From contig JAODMY010000066.1 of the NCBI GenBank assembly GCA_025465535.1, positions 1 through 61,303 on the forward strand: DNA of 61,303 nt, written 5' to 3'. Shown here piece after piece: positions 25,567 to 35,836 of this stretch (position 1 is the first letter of the stretch; each line of letters begins with the position of its first letter). A program made the position numbers and the translations under genes. Source of the DNA: Glaciihabitans sp. (lineage in GTDB: Bacteria > Actinomycetota > Actinomycetes > Actinomycetales > Microbacteriaceae). The notes beneath the pieces were generated by a model. The model was not told the origin of the DNA and ran no database searches. It saw only the letters and a list, made by a program, of their open reading frames with translations.

Positions 25567-27375
25567 CTAGACCAGCGAATCCCGCCAGGCCGCGTGCAGC
25601 TGGGCGAATCGTCCGGTGCCCGCGATCAGGTCGTTGGGCGTCCCGTCCTCGACGATGACGCCGTGCTCCATGACCAACACCCGATCGGCGATAGCGACCG
25701 TCGAAAGGCGGTGCGCGATGATGATCGCGGTGCGGTCGGCGAGCAGGGTCAAGAGCCCCTCCTGCACCAGCCGCTCGCTCGGGATGTCGAGCGAGGCCGT
25801 CGCCTCATCCAGGATCAGCACGACCGGATCGGCGATGAACGCGCGCGCGAACGACAGCAGCTGGCGCTGGCCGGCCGACACTCGTCCGCCTCGTTTGTTC
25901 ACGTCCGTGTCGTAGCCGTTCGGCAGGCTCTCGATGAATTCGTGAGCACCGACAGCCTTCGCCGCGGCGACGATCTCTTCCCGTTTGGCATCCGGCTTTC
26001 CGAGCGCGATGTTATCCGCAACGCTCCCGGAGAACAGGTACGCCTCCTGGGTGACCATCACGATCGCGCGACGCAGGTCCTTCGGGTGAAGGTTGCGCAG
26101 GTCGACTCCGTCGAGCAGCACCGAGCCCTCGGTCGGATCGTAGAAGCGCGAAATGAGCTTCGCGAGCGTCGACTTTCCGGCACCCGTCGATCCGACGAGG
26201 GCGATGGTCTGCCCGGCCGGCATCTCAAGGTCGAAGCTCGGCAGGACATCCCGACCCTCCCTGTACGCGAATCGGACGTGGTCGAACGTGACCCGGCCCT
26301 TGGCCTGCCAGAGGTCGATCGGACGCGCCGGATCGGGAACGCTCGGCGTTTCCTCCAGCACACCGGAGATCTTCTCGAGAGCCGCGGATGCCGACTGGTA
26401 TGAGTTGTAGAACATCGCCATCTCCTCGGCCGGACCGAAGAACTGACGCGTGTACAGCAGCACGGCCAGGAGCGCGCCGATCTCGATCCCGCCGCTCGCC
26501 ACCCGGAGGCCGCCGACCAGTAGCACGACCGCGAGAGCCAGGTTGCCGATCAGGATCAGGCCGGGGTCGAAGATTCCGAACAGCTGGATGACCCGGCCAT
26601 TGGCATCCCGATAATCCTCGACCAGCGCGCCGAACTCCGCCTCGTTGCGCTTCTCCTTGCGGAACGCCTTGACCGCACGGATGCCCGTCATGGTCTCGAC
26701 GAAGTGCACGATCAAGCGTGCGGATGCCACCCTGGTCAGTCGGAACAGGCTGTTCGAGCGCTTCTGGAACCAGCGAGCGAGGAAGTACAGCGGAATCAGC
26801 GCGACGAACAGCACCACCCCGCTCACCCAGTCCAGCGAGAACATCGCGATCGCGATGAACACCATGTAGAGCAGGCCCTGGATGAGCTGGTTGATACCGG
26901 AATCCAGCAGCTCGCGAATGGTGTCGAGGTCACTCGTCTGGCGCGCGATGATGCGTCCGGACGTGTAGGTCTCGTGGAAGTCCAGACTCAGCAGCTGCGT
27001 GTGCCTGAACACTCGCTTGCGAAGATCGATCAGGATGGCCTGGCTGATCTTCGCGGACAGGATCGTGTACTGCGAGATCAGGAACGCGCCGATGAGAGCC
27101 GCGACCAGGTAGGCGACGACGGTCAGCGACAGCGGCATCCAGTCCTGGGACTTGACCAGTGCCGGCAGGCCGGTGTCTATGCCGAACGCGATCAGCGCCG
27201 GGCCGGCAACCTGCGCGGCGGTCGAGATCACGACGATGAAGATCGTCCAGATCACCCGGTTGCGCAGCGGCCTCAGCAGCGACCCGAGCAGCCGGGTGGA
27301 TCGGTCGCGCAGCTGTTTGATTTCGGCGGCGCTGTGGTCTTCGCGCTCTTCGCCTTCAACTCCGATGACACTCAT
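25567..27375 (-). CDS. ABC exporter half-transporter (heterodimer partner 2)
   Basis: This 602-residue protein has an N-terminal six-span exporter domain (about 35-330) and a C-terminal ATPase: Walker [10 protein letters not shown] near 390, signature [15 protein letters not shown] and Walker [14 protein letters not shown]. The signature has VSAGQ in place of LSGGQ. It overlaps its partner's stop by four bases (ATGA), so the two form a heterodimer like BmrCD/TmrAB. The cargo is unknown: drug, lipid or peptide. No peptidase domain is present. Confidence 0.92.
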   Translation of the reverse strand: MSVIGVEGEEREDHSAAEIKQLRDRSTRLLGSLLRPLRNRVIWTIFIVVISTAAQVAGPALIAFGIDTGLPALVKSQDWMPLSLTVVAYLVAALIGAFLISQYTILSAKISQAILIDLRKRVFRHTQLLSLDFHETYTSGRIIARQTSDLDTIRELLDSGINQLIQGLLYMVFIAIAMFSLDWVSGVVLFVALIPLYFLARWFQKRSNSLFRLTRVASARLIVHFVETMTGIRAVKAFRKEKRNEAEFGALVEDYRDANGRVIQLFGIFDPGLILIGNLALAVVLLVGGLRVASGGIEIGALLAVLLYTRQFFGPAEEMAMFYNSYQSASAALEKISGVLEETPSVPDPARPIDLWQAKGRVTFDHVRFAYREGRDVLPSFDLEMPAGQTIALVGSTGAGKSTLAKLISRFYDPTEGSVLLDGVDLRNLHPKDLRRAIVMVTQEAYLFSGSVADNIALGKPDAKREEIVAAAKAVGAHEFIESLPNGYDTDVNKRGGRVSAGQRQLLSFARAFIADPVVLILDEATASLDIPSERLVQEGLLTLLADRTAIIIAHRLSTVAIADRVLVMEHGVIVEDGTPNDLIAGTGRFAQLHAAWRDSLV

Positions 27376-29258
27376 CGCGCCACCCCCTCTTCCGTCTTGT
27401 CGGTTCTGTCGTCAGTTCTGTCGTTCTTGTCGGTTCTGTCGTTCTCTTGTCGCGCGCGTTCGATCGCCTCACGCGCCTCTTCGTCCTCGAGGCTCGAAAT
27501 CACGAAGCGGTAGTGATCGCTGGATGCCAACAGGTCGGAGTGCTTGCCGACCGCGGTGATGCGTCCGGATTCGAGCAGCGCAACCCGATCGGCGAGCATG
27601 ACGGTGGATGGCCGGTGCGCGACGATCAGCGCCGTGGTCGAGGCCAGCACCCTGCGCAATGCGGCCTCGACGAGCGCCTCGGTGTCCACATCCAACGCGG
27701 AGAGCGGGTCGTCCAGCACCAGGACCTCGGGCCGGGCCGCCACCGCACGGGCGAGCGCCAGCCGCTGGCGCTGGCCGCCGGAAAGGCTCAGCCCCTCCTC
27801 GCCGACCTTGGTGTCGAGTCCATTGGGCAGGTCGAACACGAAGGAGGCCTGCGAAATCTCGAGTGCCTCCCTCAGGTCGTCCTCAGTACCCTCCGGCCGT
27901 CCGAGCATCACGTTGTCGCGGACGGAGGCCGAGAACAGCGTCGCATCCTCGAACGCCATCGCCATGTGTGTGCGCAGGTCGGTGCGGGTGAGGTCGCGGA
28001 TGTCGACGCCGTCGAGCGTGATCGAACCACCCGTCACGTCGTACAACCGGGTCGTGAGCGCGGTGATGGTCGACTTGCCAGAGCCGGTCAATCCAACCAG
28101 CGCCATGGTTTCGCCCGGCTCGAGAGTCAGGGTCACGCCATCGATGAGGTCGGCATACTGGGCAGCCGAATCCTGGTAGCGGAAGTGCACGTCGTTGAAC
28201 GCGAGCTTGCCGAGCGGCTTCTTGATCGTCTTCGGATGTTCCGGATCCTGGATCGTGTTCGGCGTATCCAGCACCTCGAAGAAGCGGTCGACCGCCGTGC
28301 GGGTGTCGAAGGTCATCGAGAGCAGGAATCCGATCGACTCGACCGGGAATCGCAGCACCGTCGCGGTCGCGAAGAACGCGACAAGCTCACCAGCCGTGAT
28401 CTGCGAGGTTGCCGCGAGCCAGACTCCGGCGAGCAGGCAGATCGCGAAGGTGACGTCCGGAACCAGCAGCAGCCAGAACCAGATGCCCGCGATCGCGCGA
28501 GCCTTCTCGATCTCCGTGCCGAGCAGCTCCTCGGCCTGCTCGGAGAAGCGGTCGAGCGAGTATCGGCCACGACCGAACGCCTTGAGGACGCGGATGCCGT
28601 GCACCGACTCCTCGACCGCGGTCGCGAGGTCTCCCGACTGGTCCTGGCTCCGGCGCGCGACAACCGAGTACTTGCTCTCGAACACGTAGCCGTAGATCCA
28701 GAGCGGGATCGAACAGATCACAAAGATCACGCCGAGGAACCACGAGATGCTCACGAGGAAGAAGAAGCCGACGAGGATCGTCAGGATGTTGACGATCAGC
28801 AGCACGATGCCAAACGAGATCCAGCGCCGGATGAGGTTCAGGTCGCTGACCGCGCGCGACAGCAGCTGGCCGGACGGCCAGCGATCGTGGAAGCTGACCG
28901 GCAGATCCTGCAGCTGCTCGTAGAGCGCGTTGCGAAGGCGTGCCTCGACTCGCGTGCCCGGCTGCAGCACGAAGAACCTGCGGCAGGCGATGAGTGCGGC
29001 CTCGAGCACGCCGAGAATCAGCACGATTCCGAAGGCCGGCCAGATCTGGGCCGCATCGCCCGTCTTCAGCGGACCGTCAACCAGCGAGCGCAGCACCTGC
29101 GGAATCAGGAGCGCGACGATGCCCGCGAGCAGGGCCGACACCATCCCGAGGTAGATGCGCGGCATTGCGGGTTTCGCGTACGGGTAGATGCGCAGAATGG
29201 CCTTGAAGGTCCCAAGGCGCTGGGGTATTTGACCGGGTTCGGCCGTGGGTGAAGACAT
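27372..29258 (-). CDS. ABC exporter half-transporter (heterodimer partner 1)
   Basis: This 628-residue protein has a type IV exporter membrane domain (about 30-340) and an ATPase: Walker [10 protein letters not shown] near 405, canonical signature [14 protein letters not shown] and Walker [13 protein letters not shown]. The Asp in place of the catalytic Glu (LVLDDP) makes this the degenerate ATP site of the pair, as is usual in heterodimeric exporters. The C-terminus is a charged repeat tail ([19 protein letters not shown]). GAGGAAATTC precedes ATG 29258. The short repeat-peptide gene lies 147 bases upstream on the same strand. Confidence 0.92.
   Translation of the reverse strand: MSSPTAEPGQIPQRLGTFKAILRIYPYAKPAMPRIYLGMVSALLAGIVALLIPQVLRSLVDGPLKTGDAAQIWPAFGIVLILGVLEAALIACRRFFVLQPGTRVEARLRNALYEQLQDLPVSFHDRWPSGQLLSRAVSDLNLIRRWISFGIVLLIVNILTILVGFFFLVSISWFLGVIFVICSIPLWIYGYVFESKYSVVARRSQDQSGDLATAVEESVHGIRVLKAFGRGRYSLDRFSEQAEELLGTEIEKARAIAGIWFWLLLVPDVTFAICLLAGVWLAATSQITAGELVAFFATATVLRFPVESIGFLLSMTFDTRTAVDRFFEVLDTPNTIQDPEHPKTIKKPLGKLAFNDVHFRYQDSAAQYADLIDGVTLTLEPGETMALVGLTGSGKSTITALTTRLYDVTGGSITLDGVDIRDLTRTDLRTHMAMAFEDATLFSASVRDNVMLGRPEGTEDDLREALEISQASFVFDLPNGLDTKVGEEGLSLSGGQRQRLALARAVAARPEVLVLDDPLSALDVDTEALVEAALRRVLASTTALIVAHRPSTVMLADRVALLESGRITAVGKHSDLLASSDHYRFVISSLEDEEAREAIERARQENDRTDKNDRTDDRTDKTEEGVAR
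27396..27452 (-). repeat. Tandem CTTGTCGGTTCTGTCGTT repeat at ABC 3' end
   Basis: Two and a half copies of an 18-base unit, with a shorter TCAGTTCTGTCGTT variant between them, encode the Asn-Asp-Arg-Thr-Asp-Lys tail of the exporter. The repeat lies within 20 codons of the stop. Confidence 0.85.
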
Positions 29259-29388
29259 GAATTTCCTCTGCTGGATGAGGTGCGCGACGAAGAGATCGGT
29301 CGCGAGCAAACTGTGGACTTACAAGGTGCGAAAGCGGGCCGAATCGGCCACGGACGTTCGCGTGGAATGGGCTGCGGGCCAACGGCGC

Positions 29389-29414
29389 ACCGCTATGGCT
29401 GACCGCTATGGCTG
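29389..29414 (-). repeat. Exact 13-base tandem duplication at the stop of the repeat peptide
   Basis: On the minus strand CAGCCATAGCGGT occurs twice in succession; the first copy contains the TAG stop of the small gene and the second repeats that stop. Confidence 0.95.
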
Positions 29415-29585
29415 CAGTGGAAAGACCAGTGCGCCAGTGCGGAAGGAACCAGCGGCGATGGAGCCAGCACTGAAGGCACCAGCACTGAAGGAGCCAGCAC
29501 TGAAGGATCCAGCACTGAAGGCACCAGAAACGACGCTCGTGGCTCCCGTGCGGGTGCTTGCCGTAGCGATCTGGGTCTTCTTCAT
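29406..29585 (-). CDS. Small AGSFS-repeat peptide of unknown function
   Basis: This 59-residue peptide starts MKKTQIATASTRTGATSVV and continues with seven five-residue units of the type AGSFS/SGAFS/AGSIA/TGALV, ending FPLQP. The period of five with a central Phe/Ile/Leu resembles pentapeptide-repeat beta helices, but the Gly and Ala positions are exchanged. The start is strong: AGGAGGA lies six bases before the ATG, and TATAAC is well placed upstream. It lies directly upstream of the two exporter genes, so it could be cargo (a bacteriocin or modified peptide), a small structural protein or unrelated. There are no Cys residues. Confidence 0.7.
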   Translation of the reverse strand: MKKTQIATASTRTGATSVVSGAFSAGSFSAGSFSAGAFSAGSIAAGSFRTGALVFPLQP

Positions 29586-29637
29586 GGCGTCCTCCTGTAT
29601 GCGACTTCTGCGTGTAAGCCGCGCGGCGGGGCGAGTG

Positions 29638-29643
29638 TTATAC
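29638..29643 (-). promoter_or_regulatory. -10 element of the repeat-peptide gene
   Basis: GTGTATAACAC on the minus strand contains TATAAC, a strong -10 hexamer, about 53 bases before the ATG at 29585. No clear -35 is seen. It supports independent transcription of the small gene. Confidence 0.5.
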
Positions 29644-29702
29644 ACCGACGCTCCCCGAGCAGCCTTTCAGACTACTGGCAGTTCGCTGGACGCCGCAACT
29701 GT

Positions 29703-30923
29703 TTAGCGAATACGCACGCTGAGACAGGTGACGGAGCCTTCGAGCTTCTCGAACTCGCTGATGTCGACCGTCACGACACGGTATCCGAGGTCGGTGATGA
29801 GGGCTGCCGTCTTGGGCGCTGATGCTGCAATCAGGACCGAGCTCTGGCTGAGCGCGACCACCGCAACCCCGGACGCCTCAGGGACCTCGAGGTAGCGGTC
29901 GAACAGTTCGGGGTGATCGACGAGTGTCGGGTGCCCGATGATCGTTCCGTCCGGAAGTGCCGTCACCGAACTCTTCAGGTGTAGCGCCTTCGTGACCGGC
30001 ACCGCTACAACCGTGTAGCCAAGGTCGCTCGCGATCGCGCGGAACTGGCGGACGCCCTCGGCGTTCGTGCGTCCACTGCGCCCGACGTAGACGGTCTTTC
30101 CCACCGTGAGGACGTCGCCGCCGTCGAGGGTTCCGGGCAGGCGGATCGGCTGGGCTGTGAGACCGAGTTCGGTAACGACGGCCGCCACGGCATTTGTCTC
30201 GCCTCGCCGGCTCTCGGCACCCGGGCTGGCAAGCACTGCCGTCTGGCCCAGCATGACGACGGTGTCTTCGATGAAGACGGAATCCGGATGCGCATCCGCG
30301 GACTCGACCTCGAGCGTCCTGAATCCCTCCGACTCGAGCGTCGTCAGATAGGCGGCCCACTGGGCCTCCGCCTTCGCCACCCGGACGACCCTGCGCTTGA
30401 CGTGCGTGACCTGGCCCTTGTTGAGGGTCTTCGCCGGGGCGCGGACGAGCGCGACACCGTGCACTTCGTCGGTGGAGTCCAGAGCCGCCTTCGTGAGGTT
30501 CGCGGCGTAGATCCGCCGGCTCAGCGCGAAGCTCGCAATGACCGTGATCACGATGAAGATCAGGTTGCTCTCAAGCAGAGAGCCTGTCGCATTGGTGGAC
30601 GCGGTCGCGAACGTATTTCCCACGATGAGCCCCTGGATGAGACTCCCGATGTAGGCGCTGAAGACGCCGGCGATCAGGGAGAACACCAGCAACCGTGGGA
30701 GCTTTGACAGCCCGTCGATGTAGGCAACCGCGGAAAGCAGGATGACGAGGATGACACCGGGACCGACAAAGTACGGCGCGATGTTGACGAAGTCCGCTTC
30801 ATTCAGTGCAGCCAGCGCAGCGAAATAGATCAGTACCACCGCGACGAAAGTGACGAGAGCCACAACAGAGCCCGTCACAACGGAGGCACGAATGCGGCGG
30901 GACATGGTGGCTCGCTGGTTCAT
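29703..30923 (-). CDS. Membrane-anchored dimethylargininase (DDAH)-like protein
   Basis: The first 145 of 406 residues contain four hydrophobic spans; the rest is an arginine-deiminase-fold domain like DDAH, which cleaves methylarginine to citrulline. Visible features: EDTVVMLGQTAVLASPG, LPGTLDGGDVLTVGKTVYVGRSGRTN, the His in HLKSSVTALPDG and the nucleophile Cys near the C-terminus in EGSVTCLSVRIR. The catalytic set therefore looks complete. The start is uncertain: ATG 30923 was chosen over a TTG at 30932 and an ATG at 30905. It precedes the repeat-peptide gene and exporter on the same strand. Confidence 0.82.
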   Translation of the reverse strand: MNQRATMSRRIRASVVTGSVVALVTFVAVVLIYFAALAALNEADFVNIAPYFVGPGVILVILLSAVAYIDGLSKLPRLLVFSLIAGVFSAYIGSLIQGLIVGNTFATASTNATGSLLESNLIFIVITVIASFALSRRIYAANLTKAALDSTDEVHGVALVRAPAKTLNKGQVTHVKRRVVRVAKAEAQWAAYLTTLESEGFRTLEVESADAHPDSVFIEDTVVMLGQTAVLASPGAESRRGETNAVAAVVTELGLTAQPIRLPGTLDGGDVLTVGKTVYVGRSGRTNAEGVRQFRAIASDLGYTVVAVPVTKALHLKSSVTALPDGTIIGHPTLVDHPELFDRYLEVPEASGVAVVALSQSSVLIAASAPKTAALITDLGYRVVTVDISEFEKLEGSVTCLSVRIR

Positions 30924-30985
30924 GCCTGACAACCTATCGGGCAGACCCTATGAGCTGGCCGCATGCCCCTCGGCGGCCGGGGGAC

Positions 30986-31090
30986 GCGGTTACTCGGTTT
31001 CTGGCGGCTACTTTTCCGGGCGACCGGCTACTTGGATCCGGGCGCCCGGCTACTTGGATCCGCGCGACCGGTTACTTGGTTTCCGCGCGC
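30986..31090 (-). repeat. 22-base repeats of a gene end with its stop codon
   Basis: Four to five imperfect units of the type GCGGATCCAAGTAGCCGG (minus strand) follow the methyltransferase. The first unit holds the true last codons (ACC AAG TAA); the following ones carry the same AAGTAG/AAGTAA string. Confidence 0.85.
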
Positions 31091-31884
31091 CGTCCGCTCG
31101 CGAGCAGCGCCTCGGCGGGAAGCGCGATCTCGTCGCCGTCCCAGTACAGCTCCACCAGGAGCGCGAGCGTCGCCTTCATCCGCTCGACCGTCTCCGGCGG
31201 CTGGCTCGCCACAATTTCGCCGGCGGAGGTTATGCCACCCACCTGTCCGGCCCAGAGATCGTCAAAGGTCGTGCGGTGAGTCCAGCTGATGCGCCTCGCC
31301 GAAACGTCAACGAGGCCAGCCTCGGCGAGGAGGCCGGCGAGCCCCTCCTCATCCCGAGCGAATTCGAGGTGCTCGGGCAGGCGCCTGGCCGGCGGCGCCT
31401 CAACGCCGGACTCGATCACCATTTGGTCGAGGATCGCGAGGATGGGCGACTTCGGCTGCGGCCACACGGTGACGGCGACGCTGCCGCCCGGCTTCGCCAC
31501 GCGCGCGAGCTCCGCAACGGCGCCGCGCGGATCGCCCACGTGATTGACCACGAAGTTGGCGACTACGGCGTCGAACGTTCCATCGTGCCAGTGCAGGTTG
31601 GGGAGCGTGTCGATGCCGAACACCGCGGTTTTCGCCTTTGCACGTGCAAGAGCCAGCATCCCGGCGTCCGGATCAACGCCAACCGTCAGCGCGCCGCGCT
31701 GGGCGGCGAGGGCGGCGACGGTTCCCGTGCCGGTTCCGACATCCAGCAGGGTGCGCGCCTCAAGCGGTCCGACCGCGTCGAGAAGACCACCGGCCGGGTA
31801 CCCGCAGAGGGCGGCAAAACTGCGCTCGAAGGCGGCGGCTTTGCCCGCCCAGCTGGCTCGCACTGCGTCGTCGAAGTCGCTCAC
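31072..31884 (-). CDS. Class I SAM-dependent methyltransferase
   Basis: This 270-residue protein has the SAM-binding motif I LLDVGTGTGTVAALAAQRG (about residues 46-64), acidic motif II VGVDPDAGML and motif IV FDAVVANFVVNHVGD, followed by KPGGSVAVTVW. It belongs to the Methyltransf_11/25-like group. The substrate is not evident. It has a repeat-decorated 3' end and is preceded by the intergenic region that holds two palindromic elements. Confidence 0.88.
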   Translation of the reverse strand: MSDFDDAVRASWAGKAAAFERSFAALCGYPAGGLLDAVGPLEARTLLDVGTGTGTVAALAAQRGALTVGVDPDAGMLALARAKAKTAVFGIDTLPNLHWHDGTFDAVVANFVVNHVGDPRGAVAELARVAKPGGSVAVTVWPQPKSPILAILDQMVIESGVEAPPARRLPEHLEFARDEEGLAGLLAEAGLVDVSARRISWTHRTTFDDLWAGQVGGITSAGEIVASQPPETVERMKATLALLVELYWDGDEIALPAEALLASGRRAETK

Positions 31885-31967
31885 ACACCGATGTTGCCAG
31901 ATGCGAGCGACCTTCGCTTATTCCGGCCGCAATTCCGCTGCGCTCCCAGGCCCGGCAGGTGCTGCCG

Positions 31968-32061
31968 TTCATAACTCAGCCTGAATTCGGCCGCGGGGAT
32001 TTTCCGCCGCTAGATTCCGGGGATCGCACCAGCTCTCGGCGAAACCAGGAGGAGTTATGCA
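31968..32061. repeat. 94-bp palindromic element, copy A
   Basis: The element begins TTCATAACTCAGCCTGAATT and ends GAGGAGTTATGCA, so the ends are inverted copies of CATAACTC. The middle contains GATTTTCCGCCGCTAGATT and CCGGGGATCGCACCAGC, shared almost exactly with copy B. Copies A and B lie in the 458-base gap 31885-32343 between the methyltransferase and purH, which holds no gene. Confidence 0.85.
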
Positions 32062-32140
32062 CGGCGAACGGCGGTGACTTCAGCCGCGACCCCACGCAAT
32101 GTCATCCAGGGCGGCTGCAGCCATGACCCGCGTGCTGCCG

Positions 32141-32234
32141 TTCATAACTCAGCCTGAATTCGGGTGCGGGATTTTCCAGCCGCTAGATTCCGGGGATCGC
32201 ACCAGCCGCCCGCCAATGCAGGCGGAGTTATGAA
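32141..32234. repeat. 94-bp palindromic element, copy B
   Basis: Same length and same left 20 bases as copy A (TTCATAACTCAGCCTGAATT), ending GCGGAGTTATGAA. Even the preceding GCTGCCG is common to both, so the repeat may extend seven bases to the left. It is oriented as copy A, about 173 bases away. Confidence 0.85.
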
Positions 32235-32257
32235 CGTGAGCAGCCGAGCAGCCGACT

Positions 32258-32331
32258 TGCGCACGAGCCGACCCGTCGACCAGCCCGAGCAGCCGAGCAG
32301 CCGAGCAGCCAAACCTGCCGACGAGCGACTT
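32258..32331. repeat. GAGCAGCCGAGCAGCC low-complexity repeat after purH
   Basis: Eight-base units GAGCAGCC and CGACGAG-like variants fill the space just beyond the purH stop codon. I see no gene or hairpin of note. Confidence 0.7.
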
Positions 32332-32343
32332 GCGACGAGTCGT

Positions 32344-33897
32344 CTAGTGGAAGAAGTGGCGCTCGCCCGTGAAGTACATCGTGACGCCGGCCGCGGCACA
32401 GGCATCGATGACCAGCTGGTCGCGGATCGAACCGCCGGGCTGGACGATCGCGCGAACATCGGCCGCAATCAGGATCTCGGCTCCGTCTGGGAACGGGAAG
32501 AACGCGTCCGAGGCGGCGACACTTCCCGCGGCGCGGTCGCCCGCGCGGCTGACGGCGAGGTGGCAGGAGTCCACGCGGTTGACCTGGCCCATGCCCACAC
32601 CGACGGATGCGCCGTCGTTCGCCAACAGGATCGCGTTCGACTTCACGGCGCGGCAGGCACGCCAGGCGAACTCGAGGTCGGCCCTGGTTGCGGCGTCTGC
32701 GGGCTCGCCCGTCACGAGCGTCCACTCGTCGAACGGCGCGAAGTGCGCGTCGACATCCTGCACGAGGATCCCTCCCGAGATCTGCTTGAACTCGGTGGAC
32801 TCGCGCGCGAAGTCGGCTGGGAGCTGCAGGATGCGCAGGTCCTTCTTGGTCTGGAGCAGTGCCAGCGCCTCTGGCTCGTAGCCGGGCGCGATAATGACCT
32901 CGGTGAAGATCGGCTTGACCGACTCGGCAGTCGCCAGCGTCACGATGCCGTTCGCCGCGATAACTCCGCCAAACGCGGACAGCGGATCGCAGGCGTGAGC
33001 CCGCTGGTGTGCGATCGAAATCGATTCGCCGACAGCGATACCGCACGGGTTCGCGTGCTTGATGATCGCGACGGCTGGCTCGCTGAAGTCGAAGGCGGCG
33101 CGCAGGGCCGCATCCGCGTCGACGTAGTTGTTGTACGACATCTCTTTGCCACCGAGCTGGGTGGCCTGGGCGATGCCGTGGCCGCCGTGCTTGAGGTAGA
33201 GGCCGGCCGCCTGGTGCGAGTTTTCGCCGTAGCGGAGCGTCACCGCGAGAGTCCCGCTTACCTCGAAATTCTCGCCGCCGGTGAACCAGTCCGCGACCGC
33301 GCGATCGTAGGCCGCGGTGTGCTGGAAGGCTTCGGTCGCGAGCCGACGACGCTGCTCGAGAGTGGTTCCGCCGAGCTTCAGCGCCTTCAGGATGACGGGA
33401 TAGCTGGCCGGAGAGGTCACGACAGCGACGTTGGCGTGGTTCTTGGCCGAGGCGCGCACCATGGCGGGGCCCCCGATGTCGATCTGCTCGACCGCGTCAT
33501 CCCCGGTCACCCCGGCGGCGATCGTCTCGACGAACGGGTACAGGTTCGACACGACGAGCTCGAACGGCTCGATGCCCTGGTCCGCGAGCTCCTTCTCGTG
33601 CGACTCGAGCCGAAGGTCGGCGAGCAGCCCGGAGTGGATGGCGGGGTGCAGGGTGCGCACGCGTCCGTCGAGGGACTCCGGGTATCCGGTCACGTCGCCG
33701 ACCTGCGTGACAGGGATGCCCGCATCCGCGATCGCCTTCGCGCTTCCCCCGGTGGAGACGATCTCGACCCCGGCATCGGCGAGCGCTTTCGCCAACTCGA
33801 GCAGGTCGGTCTTGTCGCTGACCGAGACGAGTGCGCGCCGGATCCTGATGATGTCGCGCGGGCGGTACAGGGCTGGGTCGTGGCTTGGGCCGCTCAT
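32344..33897 (-). CDS. purH: Bifunctional AICAR formyltransferase / IMP cyclohydrolase
   Basis: This 517-residue enzyme performs the last two steps of IMP synthesis. The N-terminal cyclohydrolase/MGS-like domain shows [19 protein letters not shown] and [14 protein letters not shown]; the larger transformylase domain shows [10 protein letters not shown] and the C-terminal [14 protein letters not shown], which is nearly invariant in PurH. The ATG overlaps the purN stop (ATGA), so purN and purH are translationally coupled. The order perM-purN-purH matches Mycobacterium tuberculosis Rv0955-Rv0957. Confidence 0.97.
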   Translation of the reverse strand: MSGPSHDPALYRPRDIIRIRRALVSVSDKTDLLELAKALADAGVEIVSTGGSAKAIADAGIPVTQVGDVTGYPESLDGRVRTLHPAIHSGLLADLRLESHEKELADQGIEPFELVVSNLYPFVETIAAGVTGDDAVEQIDIGGPAMVRASAKNHANVAVVTSPASYPVILKALKLGGTTLEQRRRLATEAFQHTAAYDRAVADWFTGGENFEVSGTLAVTLRYGENSHQAAGLYLKHGGHGIAQATQLGGKEMSYNNYVDADAALRAAFDFSEPAVAIIKHANPCGIAVGESISIAHQRAHACDPLSAFGGVIAANGIVTLATAESVKPIFTEVIIAPGYEPEALALLQTKKDLRILQLPADFARESTEFKQISGGILVQDVDAHFAPFDEWTLVTGEPADAATRADLEFAWRACRAVKSNAILLANDGASVGVGMGQVNRVDSCHLAVSRAGDRAAGSVAASDAFFPFPDGAEILIAADVRAIVQPGGSIRDQLVIDACAAAGVTMYFTGERHFFH

Positions 33898-34487
33898 GCG
33901 GTGGCTAGCTCCTTGAGGTCGATGCGTCCGTTGGCGATGTCGAGAACGGTCTGGATCAGCAGCTGTCGCTCGACGGGTTTGATGCGATCGTGCAGGCTCG
34001 CCTCGGTGTCCCTTGGAAGAATCGGGATGCGGGTCTGCGCGATGATTGGGCCGCTGTCGACACCGCTGTCAACCACGATGATGCTGGCTCCGGTCTGGGT
34101 TACGCCGGCCGCGAGCGCGTCCCGAACGCCGTGGGCGCCGGGGAACTCGGGCAGGTATGCCGGATGCGTGTTGATGAGATTCGGGGAGAGCGCGTCGATC
34201 ACGCGCGGCGGGAGCAACTTCATGAAGCCGCTGAGGATGACGAGGTCGGGCTGCCAGGACTGGATCTGCTCGAGCATCGCATCCCCCCAGGCCTCGCGGT
34301 CGGGGAAGTTCGAAAGCGCGACGGAGAAGGTCGGGATACCGAATTCCTCGGAGTGCGAGAAGCCGTCGGCGTCGCGATCCGCGCCCACCGCGACGACCCG
34401 CGCCGGGAACTCGGCGTCCTCGGACGCCTCGAGCAGCGCGCGGAGGTTCGACCCACCGCCGGAGATGAGTACGACCAGCGAAAGCAC
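33894..34487 (-). CDS. purN: Phosphoribosylglycinamide formyltransferase
   Basis: This 197-residue enzyme transfers formyl from 10-formyltetrahydrofolate to GAR in purine synthesis. Motifs: [13 protein letters not shown] (phosphate loop), [28 protein letters not shown] with the catalytic Asn/His, and [13 protein letters not shown] with the catalytic Asp. The start is GTG 34487; 13 bases separate it from perM upstream. It overlaps purH. Confidence 0.96.
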   Translation of the reverse strand: MLSLVVLISGGGSNLRALLEASEDAEFPARVVAVGADRDADGFSHSEEFGIPTFSVALSNFPDREAWGDAMLEQIQSWQPDLVILSGFMKLLPPRVIDALSPNLINTHPAYLPEFPGAHGVRDALAAGVTQTGASIIVVDSGVDSGPIIAQTRIPILPRDTEASLHDRIKPVERQLLIQTVLDIANGRIDLKELATA

Positions 34488-34500
34488 GGGTTAAGACTAG

Positions 34501-35682
34501 CTAACTCTTACGCCCCGTCCGGGCGGCTGCCGCGAGACCGCCCACGGCGGCGACTCCTATTTCGAGGGCGGCCAAGAGGCCAACGGCCAACGGATCCGGT
34601 CCGACGTCCTGCAGGCGACCGGGGCCGATCGATCCGCTTGACGCCCAGGCGAGAAGACCGAGGCTGGCGCCGCCGACGATCCCGATCCCGAGGCCTGCCG
34701 CCAGCATCCAGGCCTGGCGATTCATTGGTCCGATGAGTTCGGCAATCCTCCCGCGCAGGACTGCTCCGGACAGGAATCCGGCGAGCACGGGAACGAGCAG
34801 TCCGACGAACGCGAACGCGAAGTCGCCATGCGGCAGCGCACCGAACACGGGAATGGATGGGAGCGGCCCGAGCGTCGTCCCGAGCGGGCTGACTCCGGAT
34901 CCCGTCCCGATCGCGAAGCCGGGCCCGACCAGCCACGCGACGCCCCAGATCACGAGGTTCGGCAGCACCATGATCTGCGCAATCGTGAGGGCGAAGCCGC
35001 CGAGGCCGCCGGAGTGCAGGTTTTCGTAGAGCGTGATGATCTGCGCGTAGTTGCCGACGAGGAGAACGATCACGATCAAGGATGCGATGGTGGCGATCGT
35101 CGCGGCCGCAACCGCTCCGCCACGAAGAGCCGCGCCGATCGTCGTGCGCAGCTCGACGCTCAAGCCTCGCGCGATGTCGGGCAACGCTCCCGCGCGGGCG
35201 ATCAGCAGGCCGAGCGCAAAGACCAGCGTTGGCAGCACGATCCCCTGGGCCAGGTTCGGCTCGGCCAACTTCTGGCCGGCGGACACCGCGATTCCGGATG
35301 CGCACAGCGCGAACACGAGGACGGCCACGATTTCGCCAAGCAACCGGTGCTGCGTTTCCGCGATCCGTCGGCCCGCGCGATGCGCGAGCACGATCGTGAG
35401 CAACGCGAAGCCGAGCGCGGCCATGCTCACGACGAACGGGGTTCCCGCACCGACCAGTGCGAGCGACTTCGCGGTGACCGGGTCGAGCGTGAGAGTGAGG
35501 TCGGTGCCGTGGCCGAGCAACCAGGCGTCGGCGGCGATTCGCCAGAAGATCGTCCAGTCCGGCGCGAAGCCGTATTGGGCGCCCCACAGCACCGTCAGTG
35601 GCAGCAGCGGGATCGCGAGTCCGATTCCCACCACGATGACGGCCTCGAGCGCCGAAAAAAGTGCGGACAGCGTGCGGTTCAT
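34501..35682 (-). CDS. DUF6350 polytopic membrane protein (PerM-like)
   Basis: This 393-residue protein has about nine to ten hydrophobic spans and no enzymatic motif. Its position immediately before purN-purH is the same as that of PerM (Rv0955) of M. tuberculosis, an integral membrane protein linked to cell division and persistence. ATG 35682 opens the first membrane span; the longer upstream frame is basic and overlaps the promoter of the plus-strand DUF4166 gene. In the ancestral order sucD would lie directly upstream, but 7 kb of other genes intervene here. Confidence 0.85.
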   Translation of the reverse strand: MNRTLSALFSALEAVIVVGIGLAIPLLPLTVLWGAQYGFAPDWTIFWRIAADAWLLGHGTDLTLTLDPVTAKSLALVGAGTPFVVSMAALGFALLTIVLAHRAGRRIAETQHRLLGEIVAVLVFALCASGIAVSAGQKLAEPNLAQGIVLPTLVFALGLLIARAGALPDIARGLSVELRTTIGAALRGGAVAAATIATIASLIVIVLLVGNYAQIITLYENLHSGGLGGFALTIAQIMVLPNLVIWGVAWLVGPGFAIGTGSGVSPLGTTLGPLPSIPVFGALPHGDFAFAFVGLLVPVLAGFLSGAVLRGRIAELIGPMNRQAWMLAAGLGIGIVGGASLGLLAWASSGSIGPGRLQDVGPDPLAVGLLAALEIGVAAVGGLAAAARTGRKS

Positions 35683-35836
35683 ACTTCGGATGACCCTACC
35701 GGCGAGTGTGCGCCGCGGCGGGGTGCCTCGCCGCGCGGTGGAGCGATGAAGGTTGCGAAACAACCTGCGACCCCAGCGCCGACTGAGCCTGCGAACGAGG
35801 GTCAACCTGCGCCCCCCTATACATTGAGGTGTGACC

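Noticed and set aside
27447-29252. A 601-codon plus-strand open frame
   Set aside because: Antisense shadow of the ABC exporter gene with biased composition and no motif.
31885-32343. Possible tRNA or small RNA gene in the gap with elements A and B
   Set aside because: No cloverleaf, GTTCRA loop or CCA-end pattern was found; the structure is explained by the two palindromic elements.
35831-35836. GTG at 35831 as the start of the DUF4166 protein
   Set aside because: The Shine-Dalgarno GAGGT is six bases from ATG 35837 but overlaps the GTG position too closely.
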